Shown here piece by piece: positions 11,131-23,731 of a stretch of DNA of 64,000 nucleotides (the stretch's first letter is position 1; every line of letters starts with the position of its first letter). The DNA lies in assembly GCA_963921425.1 (NCBI GenBank), contig OY992837.1, forward strand, positions 15,783,896 through 15,847,895, written 5' to 3'. Source of the DNA: Dryas octopetala. Taxonomy: Eukaryota > Streptophyta > Magnoliopsida > Rosales > Rosaceae. Made by a program: the position numbers and the translations under genes. The notes beneath the pieces are model-generated. The model was not told the DNA's origin, did no database searches, and worked only from the letters and a program-made list of their open reading frames with translations.

Positions 11131-12773
11131 AATACCCCTAAACCTACATTTTGCTAGTCCTCGAGCAAAACTAAGATAAAAAGAAATTGATTACTTCAAA
11201 TTTTCTCAAAGAAATTCTATCATTCTAATTCATAAACTTTGGAAACAAAATTTAACTACCCTAACACTTAAACATGCACTTAAGAATATGAACAAGAGAT
11301 CAAATATTATTCAAAGTGGTAAAATCATCTTTAAAGATTCTAACCTCAGAGTATAAGTGCACAAAGCCAACAAAGAATGCAAATTTCAATCTCTAAGTAA
11401 AATAAAATTAAATCACTTTTGGAAAATATGCTTTGACTCCAATTCTCACAAGATAAATCACTCTCAAATGAAGCACATGGAGATAGGTTAACTATTTTCT
11501 CTCAAGTTATATATGAGTATGAGTAAATGTGAACAATTTTCAAAAATAACTCACATATATGTATCATGAAGAACGAAAATCTAGAAAAAGACAAGATCTC
11601 ATGAAAGGAAATCAAATACATGAAAATTTTAAATCAAGCACTTTAATTCCTATTCGTTCTCTCTCCACATTCTAACCAAACTCTTCCTAAGATCAAATAT
11701 GACTTTTATTGGCTTGTAATGTAAGGTTAAGGTGGAAAATGTAAGACACTTCTGAGAAAGTTTATTTGAAAATAAAATGATACTAAGGCATGTCTTTTTC
11801 TCTCATTTGGTTTTTTTTTTTTTTACTTTTTCTAACAATCTTCAGAAAGGAGGGTGATAGTGTAAAACAAACGAAAAAGACTTAAAACTAAGGCTTAAAA
11901 GGGATACTAGTGATAAAGTTTTATTTAATGACAAAGGATGGCAAGAAAGGCTCAAACTAAAACACAAATGGCCTAAAATCATTTCCTAAGTCAAGTATGG
12001 TTATGATGCTTCAATTGAACTAAATGAGCTTAAAGTGCAATGATTCAAAATTCAATGTCATTTTCAAGTAATTGACCAAACAAGAAAAAATAATGAGATC
12101 ATTAACGAAAAAATGTGGACCCAAGAAAAATTTAGAGATAAATGTATAACACTCACAAAAATAGAATGGCTCTAAGCTTAGTAGGGTCAAGTCTCCACTA
12201 TTTTTCCTTAGGTAATTCAATTCAAATTTCACTCTTCAATTTCAAAATGCAATTATTGGCTTAAGTGCAAAAATATTCCAAGTTCAAGAATTGAAAAATG
12301 ATTCTATCATGAAAATAATAGGAAATCTAATGAGAGATATTCTTATTTTGCATGCAAAAATGTTAAAGTAGAGAATCATGTATTTCTGAAGCTAAGCATT
12401 GAATGCAAGAAAATCAATCTCATCATAGTGAAGCAATCAACACAAAAACAAAACTAAAACTTTTTTTTTTTTTACTAGAAAAGTACTAGAAAATTCAAGA
12501 AAAATTTCAAAACTTCACTCCCAAACCTAAATCAAACATTGTCCTCAATGATTGGAAATGAAAACATGATAATGACAAGAAATAAGAACGAAGATGGTGA
12601 AAAGAAATTACCTGAAAGATGATACTCTCATTTCTTTGAAATTACCAACAATGAAACTCAATAAATAATGAATGATAATTCCCAAAGATATGAAGAGAAT
12701 ATACACATAAAAAGAAAGAAAAACAAAAGAAAAGAAAAGAAAAATCCTAAATTAATTAACTAAACAAAAAACA
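11131..12773 (-). other. Athila internal spacer between integrase and 3' LTR
   Basis: About 1.6 kb of AT-rich DNA with no convincing ORF on either strand. In some Athila elements an envelope-like ORF lies here; none is recognisable. The minus-strand sequence just before the LTR (aggtttaggggtatt) is a weak polypurine tract. Confidence 0.6.
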
Positions 12774-14041
12774 TTAATCATGATAAACCGGATCACAAAG
12801 TAAGACTTCCTCAACTTCATAATTTTGGAACTCAAGAAATGGTTTCAATCTTTGACCATTGACTTTAAAAACATCACCATTTTTAGGATTTTCAATTTCA
12901 ACCGCCTCATGAGGAAAAATAGTGCGAACAAGAAAAGGACCAGTCCAACAAGACTTAGGAAAAAGATGCAAACGAGAATTATACAAAAGGACTTTTTGAT
13001 TAAGTGAAAAAGTTTTCCTCAAAATGTGTTTATCATGGAACACTTTCATACGGTCCTTGTAAGTTTTAGCACAATCATATGCATCATTCCTTAGTTCCTC
13101 AAGCTTATTTAACTAGAGCTTCCTATGAGTCCCTGCTTTGTCTAGAGCAAAATTAAATTGTTTTATGGCCCAAAATGCTCTATGTTCCAATTCAACAGGT
13201 AGATGACACGCTTTCCAAAAACTAAGCAATAAGGAGACATTCCAATAGAGGTTTTAAAAGCAGTTCGATAAGCCCACAATGCATCAATGAGTCGCAAAGA
13301 CCAATCTTTTTGGGATTGGTTAACTGTTTTCTCCAAGATATGCTTAATCTCCTTATTAGAAATCTCAACTTGACCACTTATTTGGGGATGTTAAGGGGTG
13401 GCTACTCAATGGGTGACGCCATAATTTTTGATTAAATGTTCAAATGGCTTATTACAAAAATGCTTCCCACCATCACTAATGATAGCGCGTGGGGTCCCAA
13501 ATCGAGTGAAAATGTTTTCCTTAAAGAAACGAAGCACTACTCTATGGTCATTGGTTTTACATGCAATTGCCTCTACCCACTTGGACACATAATCCACACC
13601 CACAAGTATGTACAAATTGCCAAAGAAATTAGGAAAAGGTCCCATAAAATCAATGCCCCAAACATCAAAGATTTCTATAACAAGGATTGGGTTTAAAGGC
13701 ATCATGTTTCTCCTAGTGAGACTCCCAAACTTTTGGCATCTCTCACAAGATTGACAATACACATGGGCATCACGAAAAAGGGAAGGCCAATAGAAACCAC
13801 ATTGAAGGATCTTGGCGGCGGTTTTCATAGCACTAAAGTGGCCTCTACAAGCATAGTCATGACAAAAAGAAATGATATTGGATTGCTCACTATTCGGGGC
13901 ACATCTCCTAATGATTTGATCAGGGCAATATTTGTATAAGTAAAGATCATCCCAAAAATAATGCTTGACCCTAGCTAGAAACTTAGATCTATCTTGCTTG
14001 GTCCAATGGGAAGGCAGCTCATTAGTGACAAGGAAATTCAC
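12774..14041 (-). pseudogene. Athila integrase (broken)
   Basis: The minus-strand frame from 14041 to 13406 holds the N-terminal zinc finger (H-X-H near HDYACRGHF, then CQSCERC) and two catalytic acidic positions of the DDE core (GIDFMGPF and IISDGGKHF). A stop at about 13403 interrupts the core, after which the same protein continues with the region carrying the catalytic Glu ([13 protein letters not shown]). It then runs to the C-terminal domain at 13049-12774 (LLYNSRLHLFP.SCWTGPF), ending in a natural stop. At least two in-frame stops lie between 13405 and 13050. The enzyme would have joined element cDNA to host DNA; this copy cannot. Confidence 0.85.
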
Positions 14042-14546
14042 AATATCCGCATACCATGGTGTTTGGCATGGGAAACAAGCATAAGTTGCTCATCAGGAAA
14101 TGTCTCAGTGATGGGAATGAATTCCTCACATGACTCAACTATCAATCTAGAAAGATGATCGGCAACCACATTTTCGGACCCCTTTTTGTCACGGATTTCA
14201 ATGTCAAATTCTTGTAGCAAAAGGATCCAACGGATTAGGCGGGGTTTAGCATCTTTTTTAGACAAAAGGTATTTTAAAATCGTATGATCGGAATAAAAAT
14301 AACCTTGGTGCCTAAAAGGTAAGACCTAAACTTGTCTAACGCAAAGACAACCGCCAAAAGTTCTTTTTCAGTGGTGGAATAGTTGAGTTGGGCATCAGTG
14401 AGGGTCTTGCTTGCATAGAAAATGACATGGGGCAACCTACCAACTCGTTGGCCCAAAACGGCACCTATGACGTAATTGGATGCATCACACATAATTTCAA
14501 ATGGTTCACTCCACACGGGAGGTCTAATGATGGAAGCAGAGGTCAA
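14038..14546 (-). pseudogene. Athila RNase H region (broken)
   Basis: The minus-strand frame 14546-14274 encodes the retroelement RNase H start, with MCDASNYVIGAVLGQR, the YASKTL motif and STTEKELLAVVFALDKFRSYLLG. A frameshift near 14270 separates it from 14265-14038 (RWILLLQEFDIEIRDKKGSENVVADHLSR), the usual linker into integrase. Confidence 0.85.
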
Positions 14547-14787
14547 AAAAGACTTAATTTATCAAAGACATAGATACAATCATCATCAAAGACAAAAGAG
14601 GAATCCTTGGCAAGTAATTTGCACAAGGAACGTGAAATTTTGCTAATATCTTTAATGAATCTTCGATAAAAATCGGCGTGTCCTAAGAAAGATATAATTT
14701 CCTTAATAGTACGTGGAGGTGGAAGATTAGAAATTAGATCAACTTTAGCCTTATCAACCTCAATTCCCTTAGAAAATTTAAACGTCT
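14547..14787 (-). pseudogene. residual C-terminal piece of Athila reverse transcriptase
   Basis: Only the thumb/connection end remains: KAKVDLISNLPPP followed by FLGHADFYRRFIKDISKISR and a DDDC segment leading to RNase H. The catalytic palm with the Y-[IVM]-D-D motif is absent, because protease-linker sequence at about 14790 passes directly into this segment. An internal deletion of most of RT is the simplest explanation. It leaves the element non-autonomous. Confidence 0.82.
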
Positions 14788-15648
14788 TTAGGGCTCACGA
14801 GAAGTCTTAGTGTTATCTTTTAAGTGGATCCTATGCATGACAATGGATGAAGAAATGCCTTTAATGTCAGCAATGGACCAACCTATGGCTTCCTTATGTT
14901 CCCTCAAAATTTCCACAAGCTTATATTCTTGCTCATCATTTAAATCGGAGGCTATGATCACGGGCAAGGTATCGAAAGATCCTAAAAACACATACTTGAG
15001 ATTATCAGGTAATGATTTTAGATCTAGCTTGGGTGGCTCAACAGTGGAAGGAAGTGGTGGATTTTTGGAAATAGGAAGAGGTTCTACCCTTGGTTTCCAA
15101 TTGGTGGTGTTTATGATGGGTGTAGAGTCCAAAAGTGCATTGACTTCTTCTATGGCTTTATTAAAATCAAAGTTACAACCAAAGTAGGCTAAGCATGCTT
15201 CTAGTGCGTCCTCAACACTATCCCTATGGAAAGAGTTTACCACTATATGTTCGATTAAATTAATCTTACAAATGATATCCTCACCCTCTTGTGGTTGGTG
15301 ACTTATGTTAAAAATATTAAGATCTATAGTTAAATTCTCAAACGACAAATTCATGACTCCATTCCTACAATTAATTTGAGCATTTCCGGTGGCAAAGAAT
15401 GGACGTCCTAAAATTACCGGAATTTGATCACAAGCATTGGTCACGAGTTGAGTGTCAAGCACAATGAAATCCACAGGAAAATAAAACTCATTTACTTTGA
15501 CCAAAACATCTTCCACCATTCCCTTAGGAATTTTAACCGACCTATCCGCTAAAGAAAGAGTCACCAAGGTTGGTTTCATCTCTCCTAAGCCAAGTTGTAC
15601 ATAAACGGAGTATGGTAAAAGGTTCACGCTTGCTCCTAAATCTAGCAA
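14788..15648 (-). pseudogene. Athila aspartic protease and linker
   Basis: An open minus-strand stretch of 286 codons opening at the active site LDLGASVNLLP (the D-[LST]-G-A form usual in Athila). The flap and second half follow (VILGRPFFATGNAQINCRNG), then a long linker ending in IKGISSSIVMHRIHL, which normally leads straight into RT. The true polyprotein reading continues upstream, so the Met at 15648 is not a real start. It is joined to gag across the hAT insertion at 15931-16866. Confidence 0.85.
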
Positions 15649-15930
15649 TGCCCTTTCTATATGATGAGTTCCTATCGTGCATGCAATGGTAGGACTGTCA
15701 CCGGGGTCCTTTTACTTAACCGGAATTCGATGCTTAATAATTGAACTAACTTGTTCGGTGAGAAAGGCTTGCTTTGGAACGTTGGTTCTTCTTTTTATGG
15801 TGCAAAGGTCTTTCAAAAATTTTGCATAAGAATGCACTTGTTTGATGACATCTAAGAATGAGATATTAATATGGACTTGCTTGAACATTTCTAGGATGTC
15901 ATTAAATTGTGCATTTTTCTTTGTCTTAGT

Positions 15931-16866
15931 TAGGGGTGGGCATTTATTATCGAAATACCGAAACCGAAACCGAACCCGTACCATACCGTACCGTGTCAAT
16001 TTTATACCGAAAAACAATACCGATTACATACTGTACCAATACTGTACCAATACCGTACCGTACCGATTCTAAATCGGTATGGTATAGGTATGAAACTTTC
16101 AATACCGTAATATACCGTACCGTACCAAATTATATTTAATTTAATTATTTAATATTTTTTTAATTAGGTGTTGCCATATTAGTGGCTATTTGGGCAAAGG
16201 GAAAGGAAAAATAGTGTAGACTGTTTGGTGATATTGCAGCCTGCAAGTACTAACTAAGTAGTGTTTATTGTAGGCTTAAGTACTAACTATCATTGTGTAT
16301 TTGTGTTGACTGCTTGTAATAACTAATAAGCCATAAGGCTTAAGTACTACTATTGTTTTTGACTGTTTGTACTTTGTAATAAGCCATAAGGCTTAACTAT
16401 TTTGGCTTTGAGGACTGTCAGGTTGGGTTTTGTTTTATCTTTTGGTTGGGAAAAAATATTTCTTTTTTGTAAGTTGTAACTGAATAACTCAGTGCACACT
16501 GCATTCTATTCTATGCTGTTATTGTTTGTGATTTCTAATTCTATACAGCCAAATATTTACAATGTAAAGTTAGACAATTACTAGCAAATGATTGACAATT
16601 AATATGTAAGAATAAAAGTGCAAGCGATTGAGAGTATGTCTTTTTGGTCGTTAAATGTTGTTTTTTGAAAAAAAAAAAAAAAGAAGTTTAAAATGTTGGC
16701 ACATACCGAAACCATACCGAACCATACCGAATTCATAAAACACTGGTATGGTATGGTACCAGTTTTAAAAATGTCAATACCGTACCGATACCATACCGAA
16801 TAAAAATTTCGGTATGGTATCGGTATGGGGCTCATACCGTCCTATACCGTACCGTGCCCACCCCTA
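15931..16866. mobile_element. hAT-type non-autonomous element inside Athila gag-pol
   Basis: 936 bp with perfect 12-bp inverted ends (taggggtgggca) and an 8-bp target duplication with one mismatch (gtcttagt at 15923-15930, gtcttagg at 16867-16874). Subterminal regions are packed with ataccg/cggtat motifs on both arms. There is no transposase. It shares its terminal sequence with the element at 9735-10457 but has a different interior, so the two belong to related families moved by a similar transposase. Confidence 0.9.
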
Positions 16867-16920
16867 GTCTTAGGCAACCTATGAGGAAATGAGGCTTTGG
16901 GGACAAAAGTTGGAGAAAGA

Positions 16921-18561
16921 TCAACAATGAAAGACTCTTTTTCTTTTGATTTGACAATATATGTGATCAACATTACGCTCTAGACCACCTAATCCATTTT
17001 TTTTCATTTTTTTCATCTTTTTCTTTTTCCAAATTGGGCATTTGAACTTTATTATCAATTTGTCTACCCGACCTAAGGGTTGTAATTGACTTGATATGCT
17101 CATGAGTATTGGATAAACTAGATGCATCAACATGAAATTGACTCTTTGGATTAGGAATGGGTTGACTTGGAAATTTTCCTTTCTCTCTTTCTCCCACAAT
17201 GTTAGCTAATTGACCAATTTGATGTTCTAGCTTCACAATGGCTTGTGTATTTTGGTGGGTGGAAGCTTTAACCTCAACAAAGGCTTGACCAGTCAATTGC
17301 ATGAACGTTTGGAGTGTGTCCTTTAAAGGAGATGATGGATTTTGTTGTGGGGCAACACTTTGTGGAGTAGGATGAGGAACATGGGGAACATGGGAATATG
17401 AGGGATTGGGAGGACGGAATGAATTGTTTGGCATTGAATTTCCTCCTAAATGTGTTTAGGGTTGGCCTTGTCTCCAAGAAAAATTTGGGTGATTCTTCCA
17501 ATTGGGGTTGTAGGTCTCGGAAAAGGTGCCTTGGTTCACAAACGGCTTCCTAAAATTGTTAAGGGCATTTGCATGTTCAACATTACTCTCGGAAAAAGTA
17601 TACAAGGACATGCTTGAACATTATGCATCGGGCTAGCACAATGAGAACAAACCTCATTCTGGACATGGTTAAAAGCACTCATGGTTTGACTCAAGGCCAA
17701 GGCCTCCACCTTTCTTGTTAGGCTCTCAATCTTAGACCCTAAGTCTACATCACCTCTTACTTCATATATCCCCCCACGCTTTGGTTCTTTGGCTTGCCTA
17801 TCATGTGGGTTGGAGAAATCTCATTGTTGAGAATTTTCGGACAATTTTTTAAAGAAATCATAGGCTTGCTCTTCCCCAAGATTTAAAAACGCACCCCTAT
17901 TCATGGACTCTACCATATTGCGATTTATTTGAGTTAAACCATTGTAAAAGTATTGCACCAAACGCCACGTCTAAAAACCATGGTGAAGACATCTTAAAAT
18001 TAAATCCTTGAATCGCTCCCAACTCTCATAAAACTGCTCATCGTCTTTTTGTCTAAACTGCGAAATGTCTCTCCTAAGCGCGTTAGTCCTAAACATTGGG
18101 AAAAAATTTGACAAATTTTTTTTAACAAGTTGATCCCATGAAGTGATGGAACCGAGGGGTTTGGAATTCAACCAAGCTTCCGCTTTGTTCTTAACCTAAA
18201 ATGGGAATAAACGGAGACGCACAGACTCATCGGGAAAATTTTGGTATTTAGAGGTTGAACAAATTTTAATGAATTCTTTAACATGTGTGTACGGGTCTTC
18301 TTGATCCAATCCGTGGTAAGAGGTCAACAATTGAATGATGTGGGGTTTAATCTCAAAATGGGTTGTCGTAGTGTGGGGCAAAACTATGCAAGAAGGGGTG
18401 TCAATGATAACGGAAGCAAAATACTCTCTTAACGGACGAATTTCAATGTTTTCACCTATTTCAATTATCGATTCAATTCTTTTTCTTAAATGTCTAAGTG
18501 TTTTCTCAATTTCAAAGTCAAAAAGTGTTAAATCGTGATTCAATGAACGACGACCAAGCAT
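16921..18561 (-). pseudogene. Athila gag (broken)
   Basis: Reads from MLGRRSLNHDLTLFDFEIE at 18561 on the minus strand. The capsid-like retrotransposon gag domain is split by a stop near 18195 and resumes in KAEAWLNSKPLGSITSWDQL and FRQKDDEQFYESWERFKDL (18171-17971). A CX2CX4HX4C zinc knuckle (CSHCASPMHNVQAC) lies at 17608-17649, and the C-terminal NPNWKNHPNFSW and ITTLRSGRQIDN segments are near 17500 and 17070. Several stops and frame changes are present. Gag would form the cytoplasmic particle that packages element RNA. Confidence 0.85.
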
Positions 18562-20244
18562 ACACTAGACGGCTTTCAGGAAAAGAATTTTTCAAAAACT
18601 ATATATATATATTTTTTAAGATTTTTTTAAAAAATTTTTCTTAATTTAATTAACTACCCCTCTTAGACGAAAATATGGACAAACTAACAAACAAAGCAAA
18701 CACAACCAAACAAAATCACAAAACAAAGAGTTAATCCAAACAAGCAATTTAATTATCTTTGATTTAGCCTTGGGAGGTGTCTTTTAGACAATCCTAATCT
18801 TGATTAAGCACTTGACAAGCTCCTCTTCTTTTTCAAAGCAAATTTGTGGCGTACCGTTATAAGGTTCTCAAAAATACAACCAGACCGGTTCCGGAAGGGG
18901 TGGAGGAGTCACATACGGTTTCTCTTAAAAACCAGTCTTCTTTAAGCATCAAGATGATTGCAACCTTAAAGAACCTTTCTAGACATTGTACTTTCAAAAA
19001 CACTCACCGGAGTATCTACTAATTGACTCCTTCCAAAAGGGTCCTATAAGCTTCGTGAACCCTTTGGCCAATGTCTACTTGATTTTAATTAAATTGAGTT
19101 TGAGATTAACAAATGCAAGAGATGGTTAGCCTAGGTGGGCAAGGACTTGGTGATGAAATCCAATCCTTATCTTGTTAGGGTGAATGCCCTTACTAGTTGA
19201 TTATGCAAGAATGCTAATTGAATATGCAACAATCCAACAAAACAACGATATATGGAAGTTGAAATTGCACAAGTAAGGCAAACACCACTCAAGAAAGCTT
19301 TAAAAAGAAAAAGTTTAGAGTATACCACTAGTGTGGTGACATTAGCCATAACACACTAGGAGAAGGCAACCAAACTTTTGCTAACAATTCCTCTTTCTTA
19401 ATGACTACACATTTGCAAACTTCTTCCCAATGCAAGCACTAAAAAGAAAAATACTAGAATAAATACTAAAACTATAACAAAAGGAGAAAAGGAAATAGAA
19501 CTAAAATAAAAATAAACAAGAGATGGAAATAGGAAAAAAGAAATGAAAGAAGAGGAAATATAAATTACCTTATCTAATGTTGCAATGGATAAGATGCACA
19601 AGACAACAATAAATAAGATCTAAACAAATTATACTAAATGACAAAAATATATGAGTTTTTTTTTTTAACAAAAAATACAAAAACAATAAGAAAAATTCAA
19701 CAATTGAAACTAGATGCAACAACCTAAAGACAACAAAGAAATAAATATGTTAATAGATATATAATTTTTTTTATATATTTTTTTTAAATGGCAAAGAAGA
19801 CAAAATTAAAGGTAAAGAAAATAAAAGATGATGCTAGATACTAGTTATGGAAGCTATAAAGAAAGAGGAAACTATAAATATGCTAAATAAAAGCAAGAAT
19901 TTCTATTTATCACAAGCACAAAATAAAGAAGACCACAAAAATAATAAACTAAAAATGGTAAAGTATAAATATATATTTGTTTTTCTTTCTTTTCTTGGCA
20001 CCTACAAGAGAAGAGATGCAAGAAAGTGTAAAGAAAAATAAATTTTTTTGTTTGTTTTTTTTTTTTCGGCATTTATAAAAGTGAGAAAAAGAACAAGGAA
20101 ACTAAAAAAAAAAAAATACTAATTAAAGGAAAATTTGAAATTTTTTTTAATATATGAATTTTTTTTTTGCTTAGAAAAACAAAATAAATGAAAACCAGTG
20201 GAAGATTTAAACTAACAAAAAGCCTAAACTAGTGCATCAAAACA
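18562..20244 (-). other. Athila 5' leader
   Basis: AT-rich untranslated DNA between primer site and gag; no ORF of note. Contains homopolymer runs and an AT-rich stretch about 19640-20220. Confidence 0.6.
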
Positions 20245-20263
20245 CTCTCCGGCAACGGCGCCA
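20245..20263 (-). promoter_or_regulatory. primer binding site, tRNA-Asp type
   Basis: On the minus strand, six bases after the 5' LTR, TGGCGCCGTTGCCGG is complementary to the 3' end of plant tRNA-Asp including its CCA. This primes minus-strand cDNA synthesis and fixes the element's orientation. Confidence 0.88.
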
Positions 20264-20269
20264 AAAACT

Positions 20270-22500
20270 TCTTGTGAAATTTTATTTACTCGCAAATATA
20301 CGAGTCTAGTAGTATACTAACGAGGTCGAACCTCAAGGAGTCATGCAAAACGATACACTAAGCTTAAACTTAAGTTAATTTAAAACTAACCTAGTTTGAA
20401 AATTTTGTTGATTTGTGAGGCAACTTAAAATAAAATGCAACTAAAGTAAAAAGCAAATGAAGTAGTTGAAAAAATAATAAACTAAATAAAGGTGTAAGAA
20501 TTTAAATATTAAATCTAAAAAGGAAAATAACAATTTTTTTGTTTTAGAAGCTAAACAATGGTATAAGAACCAAGGTTAGGGTTCCACACCACTTATGAAC
20601 ATATTAAGTGAGATTTTTAGTAATTTCCCAAAAAGGGGGGCACCCAAGAGTCACTTGATTCCCTCTTACAAAGATTAATATGAATTGAACACAAAAATTG
20701 AAGATTTATATGGTAGATATTGATTTTGCTTAGAGAATACAAACTTTAAGCAACTCAAGTGAACCAAAACTAAGGAACAACTAGAGTTCAAAAAAAGTTT
20801 GTGTTTTAAAAGATTAACCATAAAGCTAAAATGTGGAAAAAAAAAATCTAACTACCCATAATATATGACATTATGGGTGAAAGATGATCTCTTTCTCATT
20901 TTAATATCAAAATCTAGAGCTTGTAGGATCTTAAACAAGGGAGAAATTAACATAAAGACCTCACTTAATAATATTCATGGTGGTGCTTCCCTTGGTAAGG
21001 GGGTTTAGTGACCACCCATGAGTTTAGATCTTAAATAAAGAAGGAAATAAATAAGCATGTAATTTAAATAACAAGAAAATAAATAACACTACTAACCATA
21101 AAGTAAAGAACTACATAAAATATAAGGCATAAAATAAATAAAAGATTAGGAGAAGAGAGAAGAGAGACATAAATTAAAGTTAACCATAAAGAAGGAAATA
21201 AAGAAGCATGTAATTTAAAGAACAAGAAAATAAATAACACTACTAAGCATAAAGTAAAGAACTACATAAAATACAAGGCATAAAGTAAATAAAAGATTAG
21301 GAGAAGAGAGAAGAGAGACATAAATTAAAGTTAACCATAAAGTAAAGAACTACATAAAATAAAATGTATAAAGTAAATAAAAGATTAGGAGAAAAGAGAA
21401 TAGAGATATAAATTAAAGTTTTATTAATTAAAAGTGCAAGAAAATTACATTCCTATTCTCTCTCAAACATCATAGCCAAAGGGTTTGAGAGAGAAATCCT
21501 AGGAGAATACTAGAAAAAGGCAGAAAATTAAAATGTAGAGTAAAAAACTGTGAAGAAGGGGCTGAATGTTCTTTTAAATAGGCAAATACTAGGGCTAGTG
21601 ATGAGAAAATGACCAGCACAAAAGGCTAGTGCAAGGCTGGACACAGCTGGGATCGCCACATGTCGCATGCTGATTGGCTGAGAGAGGATATTTGTGAAAA
21701 GAGAGAGATGGAAGGAAAAAGAGTCGTTGGGCCGGTCTTCATGCGCCACGTGTTGCTCCAAGAGTGGCTAAGAGATTGATTAATCAAATCAACTTGCTGG
21801 TCGGAAGGAAAATAGAAGCGGCTGGCGGCTTGGAGCTGGCTGAGTGGCTGCATGGGAAAATGTGAGAGAGAGAGAAGGGGGGCCGGCTTGGTTTGTGAGC
21901 TTCGTGGCTTGTGGCTTGGAAGTGGCTCACATGGGTGAGGTGCTGATTTGCGGAAGAGAAAAGAGGGGTAAGGAGTCCACGTGTCACTCAAGAAGTGGCT
22001 AAAGGTAATATTAATCAAAAGAAAAGAGGGAGGCGGAAGGCTACAGCGCTGGGGAGGAAAAATTTCCGCCACGTGTCACTTTGGTATTGACTGGAGCCAA
22101 TATTAATCAACGTCATTTGGGCGGAAGCGTTCTGTTGGCGAGTGACTCTTCGCCTCCCGCGGGCTTGGGCTTCAATTGTGAGTTTGGCCGGACTGGGCTC
22201 CTTCTTTCTTTCAATTCATTTTGGGCCGGTTGCTCTTCTTTTTCTTTTGGGCTTCCCTCTTTCTTTTAATTAAACCTACAAAATTCAAAGAAACTAATTA
22301 ATAAAAATTCTAATTTTAAATCTAGCCTAAATGAAAAATAAGTGCAACCTAATAAAATCTAAGAATTATGACAAAAACTAATAAAACCCACTAATTAACT
22401 AAATAATAATAATAAGAATTAAAACACTAAAAATGCTAAAAGGCATAGACAAAAATGTATGGTTTTAAGGATAAAATATGTATATAAATTAAGCTCAACA
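20270..22500 (-). repeat. 5' LTR of the Athila element
   Basis: 2,231 bp, partner of 8313-11130. It lacks the hAT insertion and holds three units (about 21100-21410) of the roughly 120-bp tandem repeat present twice in the other LTR. The terminal tcttg at 20270 differs by one base from the expected tgttg. Confidence 0.9.
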
Positions 22501-23290
22501 TATACAATGGTACAAATGGTAAGGTATAATTTAGAGAAGTATAAGTCATTAAAGGTTGGGCTCAAATAACCCCACCCTTTTGACCAACTAAAAAGAAATA
22601 GTTTCATCCTTCAACTTACCAAGAAAATGCATTGTTAGGACTTAGAGTAACGTGTCACTATAATATAAGCCAAATACTTAAATCCTTAATTTTGAGACAT
22701 AATGCCAATACAATTAACATATTTTGAAGAGTATTTTAAAGATGAAGCAAGCTACCAATACTATTAATTATAAATATCAACCCAAAAGTATGTAATGTTT
22801 GACACTTTGTTTTTCGTACTAAATTTTTTGACAATTTGTTTTTCGTACTAAATTTTTGACACTTTATCCCCCAAACTTAATACCGTCAAATACCTTATTC
22901 AAAATTTTTTTTTTCAAATAATGTTGCTTAATATCGATTTGCATTAAGATAAATTAGAAAAGGGGTATTCATTGTGTACAAAAAAAACAAAGTATAATTC
23001 CTTAAAATGTTTGGGATTTTTTATTAGTTATATTTAGATGGTTTCCACATTTTTTTCTTAGGTATTGGTCGGTCGTATTTTAGTAGTGTAAGTCTAATCG
23101 GCATAAATATATCATTATACAAACAGTAGTGTATAATTCAGATAAGTATTAACCATTTAAAAGTTGAGTTCAAATAACCCCTCCTTTTGACCAACTACAG
23201 TAAAATAATTTTACCCATCAACTTACGAAGAAAATGTATTATTATGACTTAGAGTAACGTGTTACACTTTGTTTTTCGTACTAAATTTTG
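22501..23290. repeat. tandem copies of a dispersed repeat (Athila target)
   Basis: 22501-22660 and 23115-23270 match in order (the caaataacccc block, ttttgaccaacta, then gacttagagtaacgtgt). The sequence before the second copy (23040-23119) matches 8240-8312 on the far side of the Athila element. So Athila split one of two tandem copies. Between them (about 22800-22870, and again 23262-23320) are short repeats built on gacactttg-tttttcgtactaaattt. Confidence 0.7.
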
Positions 23291-23458
23291 ACACTTTGTT
23301 TTCCGTACTAAATTTGTTTACACTTTTATGCGACTTATTAAAGGTTTCATGCGAACATGCAATTCATGCCATACACTATAAAGGAGGGAAGACAGTTGAG
23401 GAATATGTTGATTAATTCATGCAATTTAGTAAAAACTTATATGAAGTCTTATGACAGT

Positions 23459-23521
23459 ACGGTATCGGAACTCGGTATGGGTGTTTCGGTACGTATGGTA
23501 ACCGTACCGAACCCACCCCTA
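23459..23521. mobile_element. fragment of a TAGGGGTGGG hAT-type element
   Basis: Ends in aacccacccctaat and contains repeated cggtat/ataccg-like blocks as in 15931-16866. The other end and a target duplication could not be found. Confidence 0.5.
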
Positions 23522-23731
23522 ATATCAAGACTCGTAAAGAATACTCAGGTAATCCAGTTATTAATACTTTTTAGAAAATTAAGAAATAGTTTGTGCAATG
23601 GTATCATTAATACTATTAAGGACTTATGCATGCAAGCCAAACATCAATAGCCTTAACATCAACAAGTGGTGGGAAGAGATATGATCGAAGAAGGCTTAAA
23701 GGCTCAACTTTCATGATTCACTATGTTTTTT

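Larger units (their letters stand above)
8313..22500 (-). mobile_element. Athila-clade Ty3/gypsy LTR retrotransposon, defective
   Basis: A 14,188-bp element with two long LTRs (8313-11130 and 20270-22500) is flanked by the 5-bp target duplication tatac (8308-8312 and 22501-22505). Its minus-strand ends are TGTTG...CAACA. Reading on the minus strand: 5' LTR, primer site matching tRNA-Asp, leader, gag with zinc knuckle, protease, a remnant of reverse transcriptase, RNase H, integrase, a 1.6-kb non-coding spacer, 3' LTR. Clade assignment rests on the tRNA-Asp primer site, the LDLGAS protease site, the RT motif FLGH.DFYRRFIKD, and the long LTRs and 3' spacer, all known for Athila. The element cannot move by itself: most of RT is missing and several frames are broken. 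Two hAT-type elements have inserted in it. Confidence 0.9.
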
